NCBI GenBank assembly: GCA_964645755.1
Contig: CAZYBT010000059.1
Coordinates: 1-15,299, forward strand
Direction of reading: 5' to 3'
From: VMCP01 sp964645755
Lineage (GTDB): Bacteria; Bacteroidota; Bacteroidia; NS11-12g; UBA955
Length of the DNA stretch: 15,299 nucleotides
Below, piece by piece: positions 1 to 7,867 of the stretch. The first letter of the stretch is position 1, and each line of letters opens with the position of its first letter. A program made the translations under genes and the position numbers. The notes beneath the pieces were generated by a model. It did no database searches. It worked only from the letters and a program-made list of their open reading frames with translations, and was not told the DNA's origin.

Positions 1-93
1 TACAACTTAATGTTATAATATTTTGATTTTTCATGATAATTGATTTCTTTGCAATTAGAACCCAAACAAAACCCTTAAATCACCCAGCGCAAT
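1..93. other. Upstream intergenic region, no gene seen
   Basis: This AT-rich leader precedes the START-like gene. I see no open frame entering from the left edge and no exact Bacteroidota -7 box (TAnnTTTG); the closest word, near 17-26, has a wrong spacing. It probably holds the promoter of the gene starting at 94, but the sequence does not let me place it. Confidence 0.4.
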
Positions 94-492
94 ATGGCAT
101 CAGAAACCAATAACAGAACCAAAATCGAATTGGAGTATTCACTTCGTTCTTCACCGCAAATCTTGTTTCAATACCTTTCAAATCCATCGGGATTGCAAAG
201 CTGGTTTGCCGATCACGTTGATATTATAGGCGGTATTCGTTACCGTTTTGCTTGGGATGATGGTACCGAATACTTTGCAAAAGTCATTAAAAATATTCCA
301 AATAAATATGTGCGATTTCAAATTGAGGACGCTCCTGAAAATGAATTTTTAGAATTTAGGATTGAGCAAGATGAAATTACCGGTGATGTGGAATTAATGA
401 TAACTGAATTTGTGGACACCAATGAAGTAGAAATGGCCGCATCGATTTGGGATGTTGCAGTTGAAAACCTCTGCTCAATTATCGGTGCTTAA
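94..492 (+). CDS. START-like domain protein (SRPBCC/AHSA1 superfamily)
   Basis: This is a 132-residue protein that fits, over its whole length, the small START-like proteins common in Bacteroidota. Visible hallmarks are an N-terminal strand (KIELEYSL), the helix segment LFQYLSNPSGLQSWFADHV around residues 27-45, and alternating beta strands such as YRFAWDDG and FLEFRIEQDE. A C-terminal helix (WDVAVENLCSIIG) closes the helix-grip fold. There is no signal peptide or membrane segment, so it should be cytoplasmic. The fold normally binds hydrophobic ligands or, in the AHSA1 branch, acts as a co-chaperone; no ligand or partner can be read from the sequence. The ATG at 94 gives the usual family length. 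It stands alone on the plus strand, and its TAA directly abuts the stop codon of the converging peptidase gene. Confidence 0.82.
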   Translation: MASETNNRTKIELEYSLRSSPQILFQYLSNPSGLQSWFADHVDIIGGIRYRFAWDDGTEYFAKVIKNIPNKYVRFQIEDAPENEFLEFRIEQDEITGDVELMITEFVDTNEVEMAASIWDVAVENLCSIIGA

Positions 493-1686
493 TCAACTAT
501 TTAAATTCTCGATGGCCAAATAAGCCATTAATCCCGCACCATTTTCAATGGCGTCTTCATCAATATCAAAATTTGGATGATGCACGCCAAATGTGGTTCC
601 CTTGATTTCATTTCGGGTTCCCAAACGGTAAAAACAACTCGGAACTTCTTGCGAGAAGTACGAAAAATCTTCTGCGGCCATCCAAATATCCAAGGCCTCA
701 ACATGGCTTACCCCCAAATATTCTGTGGCAAAAGATTCGCATTTTTGCGTTAAAATCTCATCATTTTTTAAAAATGGATACCCTTTTCTAATTTCAAACT
801 CAACAGTTCCACCAAGACCTTCTACAATTCCTGTTGCCGCTTTGATCATCTTTTCGTGAGCCTCGGAACGCCATTTCTCATCTAAAGTTCTGAAAGTGCC
901 TTCCAACTTGACTTCGTTAGGAATCACGTTCGTTGATCCATTCGCTGTCATTTTGCCAAACGTAAGAACACTCGGTATAATTGGATTTGCATTTCGAGAA
1001 ACTATTTGTTGTAAGGCTACAATCATTTGAGCCGCGATGGTCACAGGATCGGTTCCCAAGTGGGGCATGGCCCCATGTCCACCTTTTCCCTTAATTGTTA
1101 CAAATATCTCATCAGCACTCGCCATATACAAGCCCCGTCTGAATCCAACATTTCCTACACTAACAAAAGGCATCACGTGTTGACCAATCATAAAATCTAC
1201 CTTTGGGTTATTCAAAACGCCTTCCTTGATCATAATGCTCGCGCCGCCTGGAAGCTTTTCTTCACCCGGTTGGAAAATCAATTTCACTGTTCCTTCAAAT
1301 TCGTCTTTAAATTGATTTAATATGGTTGCTGCTCCAAGTAAACAAGTTGCATGAACATCGTGTCCGCAGGCATGCATGACGCCATCTACTGTGCTTCTAT
1401 ATGTTCTTCCATCGTTGGCTTCTAAAATGGGCAAAGCATCCATGTCCGCTCTTAATCCAACAACTTTTTTTGAGGGATTTTTACCTTCAATCAAAGCCAC
1501 CACTCCCGTTCCAGCAAGTCGTTTGGTTTCCAAACCCAAAGTGTTTTGTAAATAATTTTCAATGAACTTTTGAGTTTCAAACTCTTGAAACGACAATTCA
1601 GGGTTTGAATGAATATGATGTCTGATATCAATTAATTTAGCCTTGATTTCCTTAGCTTTTTGTTGAATCTGCTGTTTTATGTCCAT
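493..1686 (-). CDS. M20 family amidohydrolase / metallopeptidase (N-acyl-amino-acid or hippurate hydrolase type)
   Basis: This 397-residue protein has the length and motifs of the M20D amidohydrolases, which remove acyl groups from N-acyl amino acids or related amides using a two-metal centre. The core motif GLRADMDALP lies at residues 77-86. HACGHDVH (105-112) supplies the Cys107 and His109 ligands, FQPGEE ends at the Glu142/Glu143 pair, and IGQHVMPF gives a further His near 169. The dimerisation-domain motif GGHGAMPHLGTDP and the late ligand in VHHPNF near residue 370 are also present. There is no signal peptide, so it is probably cytoplasmic. The family is certain but the substrate is not: candidates include hippurate, N-acetyl amino acids and aminobenzoyl-glutamate. 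It is divergent from dnaG with an 89-nt spacer and converges on the START-like gene without any gap. No key residue is missing. Confidence 0.92.
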   Translation of the reverse strand: MDIKQQIQQKAKEIKAKLIDIRHHIHSNPELSFQEFETQKFIENYLQNTLGLETKRLAGTGVVALIEGKNPSKKVVGLRADMDALPILEANDGRTYRSTVDGVMHACGHDVHATCLLGAATILNQFKDEFEGTVKLIFQPGEEKLPGGASIMIKEGVLNNPKVDFMIGQHVMPFVSVGNVGFRRGLYMASADEIFVTIKGKGGHGAMPHLGTDPVTIAAQMIVALQQIVSRNANPIIPSVLTFGKMTANGSTNVIPNEVKLEGTFRTLDEKWRSEAHEKMIKAATGIVEGLGGTVEFEIRKGYPFLKNDEILTQKCESFATEYLGVSHVEALDIWMAAEDFSYFSQEVPSCFYRLGTRNEIKGTTFGVHHPNFDIDEDAIENGAGLMAYLAIENLNS

Positions 1687-1722
1687 ATTTTTTTGTTTTT
1701 AATGGATACCGATGGTAATTTG

Positions 1723-1730
1723 CAAATCTA
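1723..1730 (-). promoter_or_regulatory. Possible -7 promoter box for the M20 amidohydrolase gene
   Basis: On the minus strand this reads TAGATTTG, an exact match to the Bacteroidota -7 consensus TAnnTTTG. It lies about 36 nt upstream of the ATG of the amidohydrolase gene. A TTG lies upstream, but only 13 nt away, which is shorter than the usual distance to the -33 element, so the promoter call is tentative. Confidence 0.3.
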
Positions 1731-1775
1731 AATTTTGTTTGTTCAATCTCCTAAATTAAAAGAGAATTATTTAAA

Positions 1776-3692
1776 ATGATTAGTCCCAATTCTATCGATC
1801 AACTTCTAAACGCTGCCATTATCGAAGATGTTGTGGGTGATTATGTGAATCTCAAACGCTCAGGTTCCAGATTTAAGGGAAATTGTCCTTTTCACGATGA
1901 AAAAACGCCCAGTTTCACGGTAACTCCATCCTTGGGTATTTACAAGTGTTTTGGGTGCCAAAAAGGGGGCAATCCCATCCAGTTTATGATGGATATTGAG
2001 AATTTGTCGTTTACAGAATCCGCCAGAATGTTGGCAAAACGATATGGAATTGAGCTCGTAGAAACCAACACCGGTAACAAACAAGAATACGAAGAAACTC
2101 AAAAATTACGCGAAGGTGTTCAAGCGGTCAATGACTTTGCGATTGATTTCTTTGCCAAACAATTGCATCAAGAAGAAGAAGGAAAAAATATTGCATTGCC
2201 TTATTTCAGGGAGAGAGGATTTACCCTTGAAACCATCAAGAAATGGAATTTAGGGTATAGTCCTGAATCTTGGGATGCCTTTGTAAAAGCTGCAAAAAAA
2301 GCCGGATACAAAGATGAGTTGTTGCTGTCTGCGGGTTTGATTAAATCGCGAGACTCCGATGGCTCTCACTATGATTTATTTCGTCACAGGGTCATGTTTC
2401 CTTTGATTGCAGTGAGTGGAAAAGTTGTTGGGTTTGCAGGTAGAATTATGGGCAAGGTTGAAAATGCCCCGAAGTATGTAAATTCACCTGAAACGGAACT
2501 TTATAAAAAGAGCGACTTTCTTTTTGCCTTGTTTCAAGCAAAAAATGCCATTAAAAAATTAGATAAGGTCTATTTAACGGAGGGATATACCGACGTTATT
2601 ACACTTCATCAGGCGGGTATTGAGAATACTGTTGCAAGCAGTGGAACTGCGCTCACTCCGGGCCAAATAAAACTCATCAAGAGATTTACCCACAATGCAA
2701 CTGTGATTTACGATGGCGACGCCGCAGGTATCAAAGCCTCACTCAGAGGAATTGATTTGTTACTCGCCGATGAAATAAACGTAAGAGTAGTGCCTCTGCC
2801 AGAGGGAGAAGACCCAGATTCATTTTGTAAGAAATTAGGTCCCGATGGATTTCAGGAATATGTCCTTCAAAATGAGAAAAACTTCATTTTTTTCAAAGCT
2901 GAACTGCTCCTCCAATCTGCAAAAGAAGATCCCATTTTAAAATCCGATGCAATCAAAGATATTCTGTTATCAGTTTCGCACATTGCCGATTCACTGAAGC
3001 GAAATGCATTGGTCAAAGAATTGTCGCGCATTTGCGATGTTCAACAAGAAATATTGGCTCAAGAGTTGGGGAAATTACTTCGCCAAAGTGTTGTCAAAGA
3101 AAAAAGGGAATTTTTAAACCATGTAGATGATGTCATCAAAACGTTTATTGATGATGTTCAACCGACTACATTATCGGATGTTCATCAAGAAATGGCCATG
3201 CTCAGACTGCTATTATTGCATGGTGATAAACCTTTTGAGGAGGGACAAACGGTATTTGAATTTGTGATTCAGGAGTATCTCGAAGATGAAAGTATTCATT
3301 TTAGAGACCCGTTGGCACAAAAATTCATGAAAGAACTCATCCAAGAAGATGGAACTCACGCTTGGCCTGGTTCTGAGTTTTTCATCCGACATTTAGATCA
3401 AGAACTTTCTTCTTTTGCGGCAGGAGTTTTTTCCAATGATCATCAATTAAGTCCGGCCTTTTTGGATAGTATGATTTACGTAAAAACAGAAAACGATAAT
3501 TATAGAGAATCGGTCATTGCCATTTTTCTCAATATCCGAAGAACTAAAATTGAGGAAATTATCATCTCGGAGCAACAAAAGCTTCTCGATCCAGAAGAAC
3601 CACACGACGAAATTTTGGAGTATTTAGATTTTCTCAACGGAATGAAAATTGAAATTGCCAATAAATTGGGTAATGTAGTTTCGCGCATATGA
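1776..3692 (+). CDS. dnaG: DNA primase DnaG
   Basis: DnaG makes the short RNA primers for leading-strand initiation and every Okazaki fragment, working with the replicative helicase. The 638-residue length is typical. The N-terminal CHC2 zinc-binding domain has ligands Cys37, His40, Cys58 and Cys61. The catalytic core contains the RFRHRVMFPL-type segment and KVVGFAGR. The TOPRIM domain shows EGYTD with Glu269, followed by YDGDAAG with Asp313 and Asp315, the metal-binding acidic residues. The C-terminal 200 or so residues are the poorly conserved helicase-interaction region. The start MISPNSIDQLL aligns with the usual DnaG N-terminus, and the region upstream is A/T-rich with no Shine-Dalgarno. 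The stop overlaps the next gene by 4 bp (ATGA), suggesting translational coupling to the glucosaminidase-like gene. Confidence 0.98.
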   Translation: MISPNSIDQLLNAAIIEDVVGDYVNLKRSGSRFKGNCPFHDEKTPSFTVTPSLGIYKCFGCQKGGNPIQFMMDIENLSFTESARMLAKRYGIELVETNTGNKQEYEETQKLREGVQAVNDFAIDFFAKQLHQEEEGKNIALPYFRERGFTLETIKKWNLGYSPESWDAFVKAAKKAGYKDELLLSAGLIKSRDSDGSHYDLFRHRVMFPLIAVSGKVVGFAGRIMGKVENAPKYVNSPETELYKKSDFLFALFQAKNAIKKLDKVYLTEGYTDVITLHQAGIENTVASSGTALTPGQIKLIKRFTHNATVIYDGDAAGIKASLRGIDLLLADEINVRVVPLPEGEDPDSFCKKLGPDGFQEYVLQNEKNFIFFKAELLLQSAKEDPILKSDAIKDILLSVSHIADSLKRNALVKELSRICDVQQEILAQELGKLLRQSVVKEKREFLNHVDDVIKTFIDDVQPTTLSDVHQEMAMLRLLLLHGDKPFEEGQTVFEFVIQEYLEDESIHFRDPLAQKFMKELIQEDGTHAWPGSEFFIRHLDQELSSFAAGVFSNDHQLSPAFLDSMIYVKTENDNYRESVIAIFLNIRRTKIEEIIISEQQKLLDPEEPHDEILEYLDFLNGMKIEIANKLGNVVSRI

Positions 3693-4270
3693 AAACGATG
3701 TTGTTGAGTATCATCCGATTTGCATTTGTCACATTTTTTATGTATCTTGTGACAAATGGATTGCCTGGTATTCAGCAAGATAAACCGTACGGGCATCCCC
3801 GTCGTTCTGAAGTTGTCATTCATTCCGACACTGTGTTTTTAGATTCGCTGAGAATCCCATTGAAAGGAATACCACCCATTTGGCAAATGCATGAAGTGGC
3901 AAAAGTGACACTCGGAAAATGGTCGAAACTTTTTATCGTTTTAAAAATTGAAGAAAGTGGGTACGACGGTCAAAATTCAATTTATGCGCTTAAATATAAC
4001 AATTTGGTGGGCATGCGTTTCCCAAATCACCGAGAAACCACTGCTCGTAAAAGAGGGTACAGCAATTATTGCATCTTTGACCACTGGTATGATTGCATGA
4101 TAGATTTTAAATTCTACATGGAGTTTACCGAAAAATCCTTTATTAAATATTATCAACGCAAGCCGAAAACAGATAAAGAAATGATTCGATTTATGCATGG
4201 ATCATACAATGCTTATTCTCAATGGTATAGAGATGTATTTTGGTTGATTGATAATTTTCAATACCAATAA
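3689..4270 (+). CDS. Glucosaminidase-domain protein, membrane-anchored or secreted (peptidoglycan hydrolase-like)
   Basis: This 193-residue protein starts with a hydrophobic stretch at about residues 5-25, which is either a signal peptide or a single membrane anchor. The rest resembles the GH73/mannosyl-glycoprotein glucosaminidase-like (PF01832-type) lysozyme fold. An acidic pair, Glu88-Glu89, begins an EESG segment at the position of the general acid in this family. It is followed by YNNLVGMRFP (the usual NL-G pattern) and DHWYDCMIDFKFYMEF, the position of the family's W-D-S helix. The likely role is cleavage of the peptidoglycan glycan backbone in the periplasm. It overlaps the dnaG stop by 4 bp, so it is expected to share the dnaG transcript. 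It is shorter than most autolysins and carries no SH3 or LysM wall-binding domain. The fold assignment rests on motif recognition only, and a transglycosylase-like protein is an alternative. Confidence 0.72.
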   Translation: MKTMLLSIIRFAFVTFFMYLVTNGLPGIQQDKPYGHPRRSEVVIHSDTVFLDSLRIPLKGIPPIWQMHEVAKVTLGKWSKLFIVLKIEESGYDGQNSIYALKYNNLVGMRFPNHRETTARKRGYSNYCIFDHWYDCMIDFKFYMEFTEKSFIKYYQRKPKTDKEMIRFMHGSYNAYSQWYRDVFWLIDNFQYQ

Positions 4271-4274
4271 TTGA

Positions 4275-5441
4275 TTACAAATTTTGTTTTTTTACCGTTG
4301 AAGTTTGGAAAATATGAATCAAACTAAAAACGAATGCTACAACAAAAAAAGCCATATTCATCATGAATACATCATTCGCGCACATGTTCCATTTCATAAT
4401 CATTTTGCCAGAGAAAAATCCACCAAAGATGATTCCAAATTCTAACATCATGAATAATGAAGCCAGCGCTTTACCTCTATTTTGTGGACCAGCGGTATCG
4501 CTAGCCCATGCAAAAAGCGACGGGGCGTTAAACCCTTGACCGATTCCATAGAAAAAAGCACTCACAAAAAATGAAAATTCAAAAGGATTGAATATTAACA
4601 GTGCCATTGAAACAATTTGAGCACCAGTGCCTATGGCCGTAGAATAGGCTCTTCCCATTGCGTCGCTAATTCTTCCACTGAACATTCGGAAAATGAGTGA
4701 AAATGAAATATAAATGGTTAAATAAAGTCCTTTATTTGAATATCCTAACGCAATTGTGTGATCAGGCATAATGGTTAAGATAGAACCCAATGATATACAC
4801 ACCAAAAACATGAGAAAAGAAGGTTTCCAAGCCTTAAAATAGAAGAGATTTTGAATTTTAAACTCAAATTTCCTAGCTGCTTCTTCTGGTTTTGTTTCTG
4901 GTAGCATTGAAAATAAAATGAGTGCAATAATGGCAAAAACAGCACTCGAGAGAAATAGAGCAGTTGCGCTAAAGTAAATCACGATGAGTGCACCCAAACC
5001 ATATCCGAAACTTGTTCCAATGTTATTGAATGTGCCTTGCCATCCCATTGCTCTTCCGCGGAATTCAGGTTTTACCGTATCCGCCGTAAATGCAGTGAAG
5101 CCGGTAGGCGTAAATCCAGTTGAAAATCCGTGAATGCCCCTTACCAAGAAAAATCCGGAGACAGTGCCTACGAAAGGATAAAAAACACCGGCAATGATGC
5201 AAAAAACACATCCGCCAATCATGGCCCATTTTCGCCCAAGATTATCTGTAATCCATCCACTCAGCGGCCTTGCAACGAGCGCGCTAATTGAAAATGCTGG
5301 AATGATCCATCCTAAGTGTTCTTGACCCCCAAGAACTTTTAAAAAGTTTGATAATTCGGGCAATATGATGTTAAATGACAAAAAGAAAAAGAGTGCGCCT
5401 CCGCACATGATCCAAAATTCTTTCGGATATTTCCTTTCCAT
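4275..5441 (-). CDS. Major facilitator superfamily (MFS) transporter
   Basis: This is a polytopic inner-membrane protein of about 388 residues with some twelve hydrophobic segments, as expected for a 12-helix MFS carrier. The signature motif A, GWITDNLGRK, lies at about residues 62-71 between helices 2 and 3. Its half-repeat GRISDAMGRAY occurs in the second half. The region GIHGFSTGFTPTGFTA in helix 4 resembles the drug/sugar efflux branch. The substrate cannot be read from the sequence. I start it at the ATG at 5441, which leaves one base after the nadE stop. An in-frame ATG at 5459 would add six residues and overlap nadE by 17 bp. It is the last gene of the minus-strand run barrel protein-nadE-MFS and ends 4 nt from the stop of the converging glucosaminidase-like gene. 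Confidence 0.9.
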   Translation of the reverse strand: MERKYPKEFWIMCGGALFFFLSFNIILPELSNFLKVLGGQEHLGWIIPAFSISALVARPLSGWITDNLGRKWAMIGGCVFCIIAGVFYPFVGTVSGFFLVRGIHGFSTGFTPTGFTAFTADTVKPEFRGRAMGWQGTFNNIGTSFGYGLGALIVIYFSATALFLSSAVFAIIALILFSMLPETKPEEAARKFEFKIQNLFYFKAWKPSFLMFLVCISLGSILTIMPDHTIALGYSNKGLYLTIYISFSLIFRMFSGRISDAMGRAYSTAIGTGAQIVSMALLIFNPFEFSFFVSAFFYGIGQGFNAPSLFAWASDTAGPQNRGKALASLFMMLEFGIIFGGFFSGKMIMKWNMCANDVFMMNMAFFVVAFVFSLIHIFQTSTVKKQNL

Positions 5442-5442
5442 T

Positions 5443-7083
5443 TTATTGATAGTGAGCAACTAACGGCATGATTCTACCTTTGCCAAAAGCTTTGGCGCTT
5501 ACCCGAATGATTGGTGGTGCTTGATATCGCTTGTATTCATTGGCATTTACCATGTTCACAATTCTATCAACTACTTGAGAATCATAACCTTCCATGGTTA
5601 TTTCATCTTTGCTTTTTCTTCCTTCAATATACAATCTCAAAATTTCATCCAATACCCCATATTCTGGCAATGAATCTGAATCTTTTTGATTCGGCCTGAG
5701 TTCAGCACTTGGAGCTTTATCTATGATTTCTTGAGGGATAATTTCGTTGTGGCGGTTGATAAATCTTGCCAATGCATACACTTGACCCTTGTAAACATCG
5801 CCGAGAACCGACAAACTGCCACACATATCGCCGTAAAGGGTAGAATAACCAACCGACATTTCACTCTTATTGCTCGTATTGATCAGTATATTTCCAAGTT
5901 TGTTTGAAATACCCATTAACAAAACAGCCCTTGAACGTGCTTGTATGTTTTCTTCTGCAATGTTAAACTCTCGTCCCTCAAAAAGTGAAGATAAAGAAGT
6001 TGTGTATTGATCGAAAATATTTTTGATTGGAATGATTTCGTGAGGATTGCCAAGGTTCACCGATAATTGTTGAGCATCTAGGATTGAGCCTTCAGAACTA
6101 AATTGACTCGGCATTAATATGGCCAAAACATTGTTGGCACCAAGCGCCTCTGATAAAATTGCCTGAACTACAGCGCTGTCAATTCCGCCGGAACTCCCTA
6201 AAACAGCCTTTTTAAAGCCCATTTTTTTGAAATAATCCTGAACACCGAAGATCAGTGCCTTGTGCAAGGTTTCTATTTCTTCTGGTTCCACAGGAATGGT
6301 CTTGGATGAAGTAAATTTGGAATTTTCAAAATCAATATACTCAATAGATTCTTGAAATTCTGGCAGTTGTAAAGCTATTTCTCCGTTAGAGTTAATGGCT
6401 CTACTAGATCCATCAAATATAAGTTCGGTGTGAATGCCAACCTGATTGGCATATAATACAGGGATATCAAATCTACTCGCTTGTCCGCTAAAAACACGAT
6501 TTCTTAATGATTGTTTTCCTAGGTGAAAAGGAGAAGCAGAAGGGTTAATGATGATATCTGCACCCAAGTCCTTCAGAATTGTGCCGGGACTTTTTTGATA
6601 TTCAAAATCGTTGTAGATATCCCACATGTCTTCGCAGATTGCCACACCAATTTGTAATCCTTTGAAATTGATAAGGCTTGTAGCATTTGCCGGTTCAAAG
6701 TATCTTGATTCGTTAAAAACATCGTAAGTAGGGAGAAGTGTTTTAGCTGTGACATGTTGAATTTTGCCATTTTGCATAAAACACACCACATTTTGGAGCA
6801 AACGACCTTTTTCGGGATTTCGCATAACCCCGCCAACAATGGCGGCAATTCCTTGGCAAGATTGTGCAACAGCTTCCAAACTTTGTTCACACTTTTCAAC
6901 AAACCATGGGTAATCGAGTAAGTCGTCGGGCATATAGCCGCAAACCGACATTTCAGAAAAAATGACCAAATCCGCGCCTTTTTGCTTGGCATTGAAAATG
7001 GTATCTGCAATTTTGGCTGTGTTTCCTTCGAAATCGCCGATTTTAAAATTGAGTTGGGCTAGGCAGAATTTGATTGCCGACAT
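5443..7083 (-). CDS. nadE: Glutamine-dependent NAD+ synthetase
   Basis: NadE makes the last step of NAD+ synthesis, amidating nicotinate adenine dinucleotide with ATP and ammonia drawn from glutamine. The 546-residue protein has both domains of the glutamine-dependent form. The N-terminal nitrilase-type glutaminase domain carries the catalytic triad Glu44 (FSEMSVCGY), Lys114 (TAKTLLPTYDVFNESRYF) and Cys150 (VAICEDMWD). The C-terminal synthetase domain has the ATP-pyrophosphatase P-loop GSSGGIDSA at residues 296-304, followed by the expected NTSNKSE and YGDMCGSLSVLGDVYKGQV segments. The enzyme is cytoplasmic. It starts 6 nt after the stop of the outer-membrane barrel gene and is followed after one base by the MFS gene, so the three probably share an mRNA. 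As I recall, nadE is often found beside gldB in Bacteroidota, which fits the divergent gldB here. Confidence 0.97.
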   Translation of the reverse strand: MSAIKFCLAQLNFKIGDFEGNTAKIADTIFNAKQKGADLVIFSEMSVCGYMPDDLLDYPWFVEKCEQSLEAVAQSCQGIAAIVGGVMRNPEKGRLLQNVVCFMQNGKIQHVTAKTLLPTYDVFNESRYFEPANATSLINFKGLQIGVAICEDMWDIYNDFEYQKSPGTILKDLGADIIINPSASPFHLGKQSLRNRVFSGQASRFDIPVLYANQVGIHTELIFDGSSRAINSNGEIALQLPEFQESIEYIDFENSKFTSSKTIPVEPEEIETLHKALIFGVQDYFKKMGFKKAVLGSSGGIDSAVVQAILSEALGANNVLAILMPSQFSSEGSILDAQQLSVNLGNPHEIIPIKNIFDQYTTSLSSLFEGREFNIAEENIQARSRAVLLMGISNKLGNILINTSNKSEMSVGYSTLYGDMCGSLSVLGDVYKGQVYALARFINRHNEIIPQEIIDKAPSAELRPNQKDSDSLPEYGVLDEILRLYIEGRKSKDEITMEGYDSQVVDRIVNMVNANEYKRYQAPPIIRVSAKAFGKGRIMPLVAHYQ

Positions 7084-7089
7084 GGCTGC

Positions 7090-7845
7090 TTAAAATGTTA
7101 TTCCTGCCTGCAAAGAAAGGAAATTATTTCGAGCATTTACCCTGTCGTCGGCAAAAATATCACTGAAACCATTGTCAAATTTCAAACCCGCCACAAAATT
7201 CATGTTCCCAGATAAGTGGTATTCTACTCCAGCACCAATCAGCATTGACGATCTGAAAGTGTTAATATCATCTTTGAACGACAAAGTAGCGTCTCTAGAT
7301 GGTCCTCCATCAAAATCGTAAATCGAGTATTTTGTGTCGTTTGGATCATGATCGGTGATGCCTTTTTCGTAAATCGAAGGATTTGAAGTTGTTGTGAGTC
7401 TGTTGCTTAACGCAAATGACATTCCCAATCCAATTTGGAAGTAATATTTCAAATTGTTCAACTCGTCGGTTTTAAATTTTAGGCAAACAGGAATTTGCAA
7501 ATATTGATTTTTGTAATCAAATTTTACCTCTTGGTATGTAGCGTTGTTGTTGCTAGATCCTTTCAAATCTGCGTTAAAGACTGTAGAACTTGGCACTGAC
7601 GATACCATCAATTCTCCGTTCAACCACAAGTTCTGGTTGTTAAATAAGTTGTAGTCCCCCGTAATTCCATATGAAAAACCTAGTCCCAATCCATTATTTG
7701 CCAATGGTCCATCAACCGCTTTGACCCATGCAAAATTAGGGCTAACTTTGAACCCGAAAGAGAATTGTTTTGTATCTTGTGCAGATAGATTTTGAACAGC
7801 CGATAGGCCAAGAACACTCGCAAATAACAAAAACGATTTTTTCAT
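7090..7845 (-). CDS. Outer-membrane beta-barrel protein (porin family)
   Basis: The protein has about 251 residues and begins with a clear signal peptide: MKK, a hydrophobic core, and a probable cleavage after Ala22 (NLSA before Gln23). The rest is built of alternating short amphipathic strands with aromatic residues and Gly/Asn/Asp turns, such as SFGFKVSPNF, YYFQIGLGMSFAL and SMLIGAGVEYHL. It ends in Phe (QAGITF), the pattern of the Bacteroidota 8- to 10-strand barrel proteins of the PF13568 type. It should sit in the outer membrane; pore or adhesin function is unknown. I chose the ATG at 7845. A reading that begins three residues earlier would need a TTG and would lengthen the signal peptide for no reason. 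It is first in the run that continues with nadE and the MFS gene. Confidence 0.88.
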   Translation of the reverse strand: MKKSFLLFASVLGLSAVQNLSAQDTKQFSFGFKVSPNFAWVKAVDGPLANNGLGLGFSYGITGDYNLFNNQNLWLNGELMVSSVPSSTVFNADLKGSSNNNATYQEVKFDYKNQYLQIPVCLKFKTDELNNLKYYFQIGLGMSFALSNRLTTTSNPSIYEKGITDHDPNDTKYSIYDFDGGPSRDATLSFKDDINTFRSSMLIGAGVEYHLSGNMNFVAGLKFDNGFSDIFADDRVNARNNFLSLQAGITF

Positions 7846-7867
7846 GTTATACAATATAATGATTTAT

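Noticed and set aside
1027..1320. Plus-strand open frame inside the M20 amidohydrolase gene
   Set aside because: It lies wholly antisense to a gene with complete conserved motifs, and its translation has no recognisable domain and an unusual residue mix.
1729..1737. Plus-strand -7 box for dnaG (taaattttg)
   Set aside because: It has three rather than two bases between TA and TTTG, so it does not match the consensus.
4271..4300. Rho-independent terminator between the glucosaminidase-like and MFS genes
   Set aside because: A T-run is present, but the only stem nearby is about four base pairs, too weak to call.
6573..7010. Alternative minus-strand frame of 145 codons inside nadE
   Set aside because: It overlaps the N-terminal glutaminase domain of nadE, whose triad Glu44, Lys114 and Cys150 is intact in the other frame, so this is a shadow.
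7844..7867. Longer gldB start at 7844 and longer barrel start at 7854
   Set aside because: The barrel extension would need a TTG and both would overlap. Starts at 7845 and 7868 give clean signal peptides. The gldB choice between 7859 and 7868 remains open.
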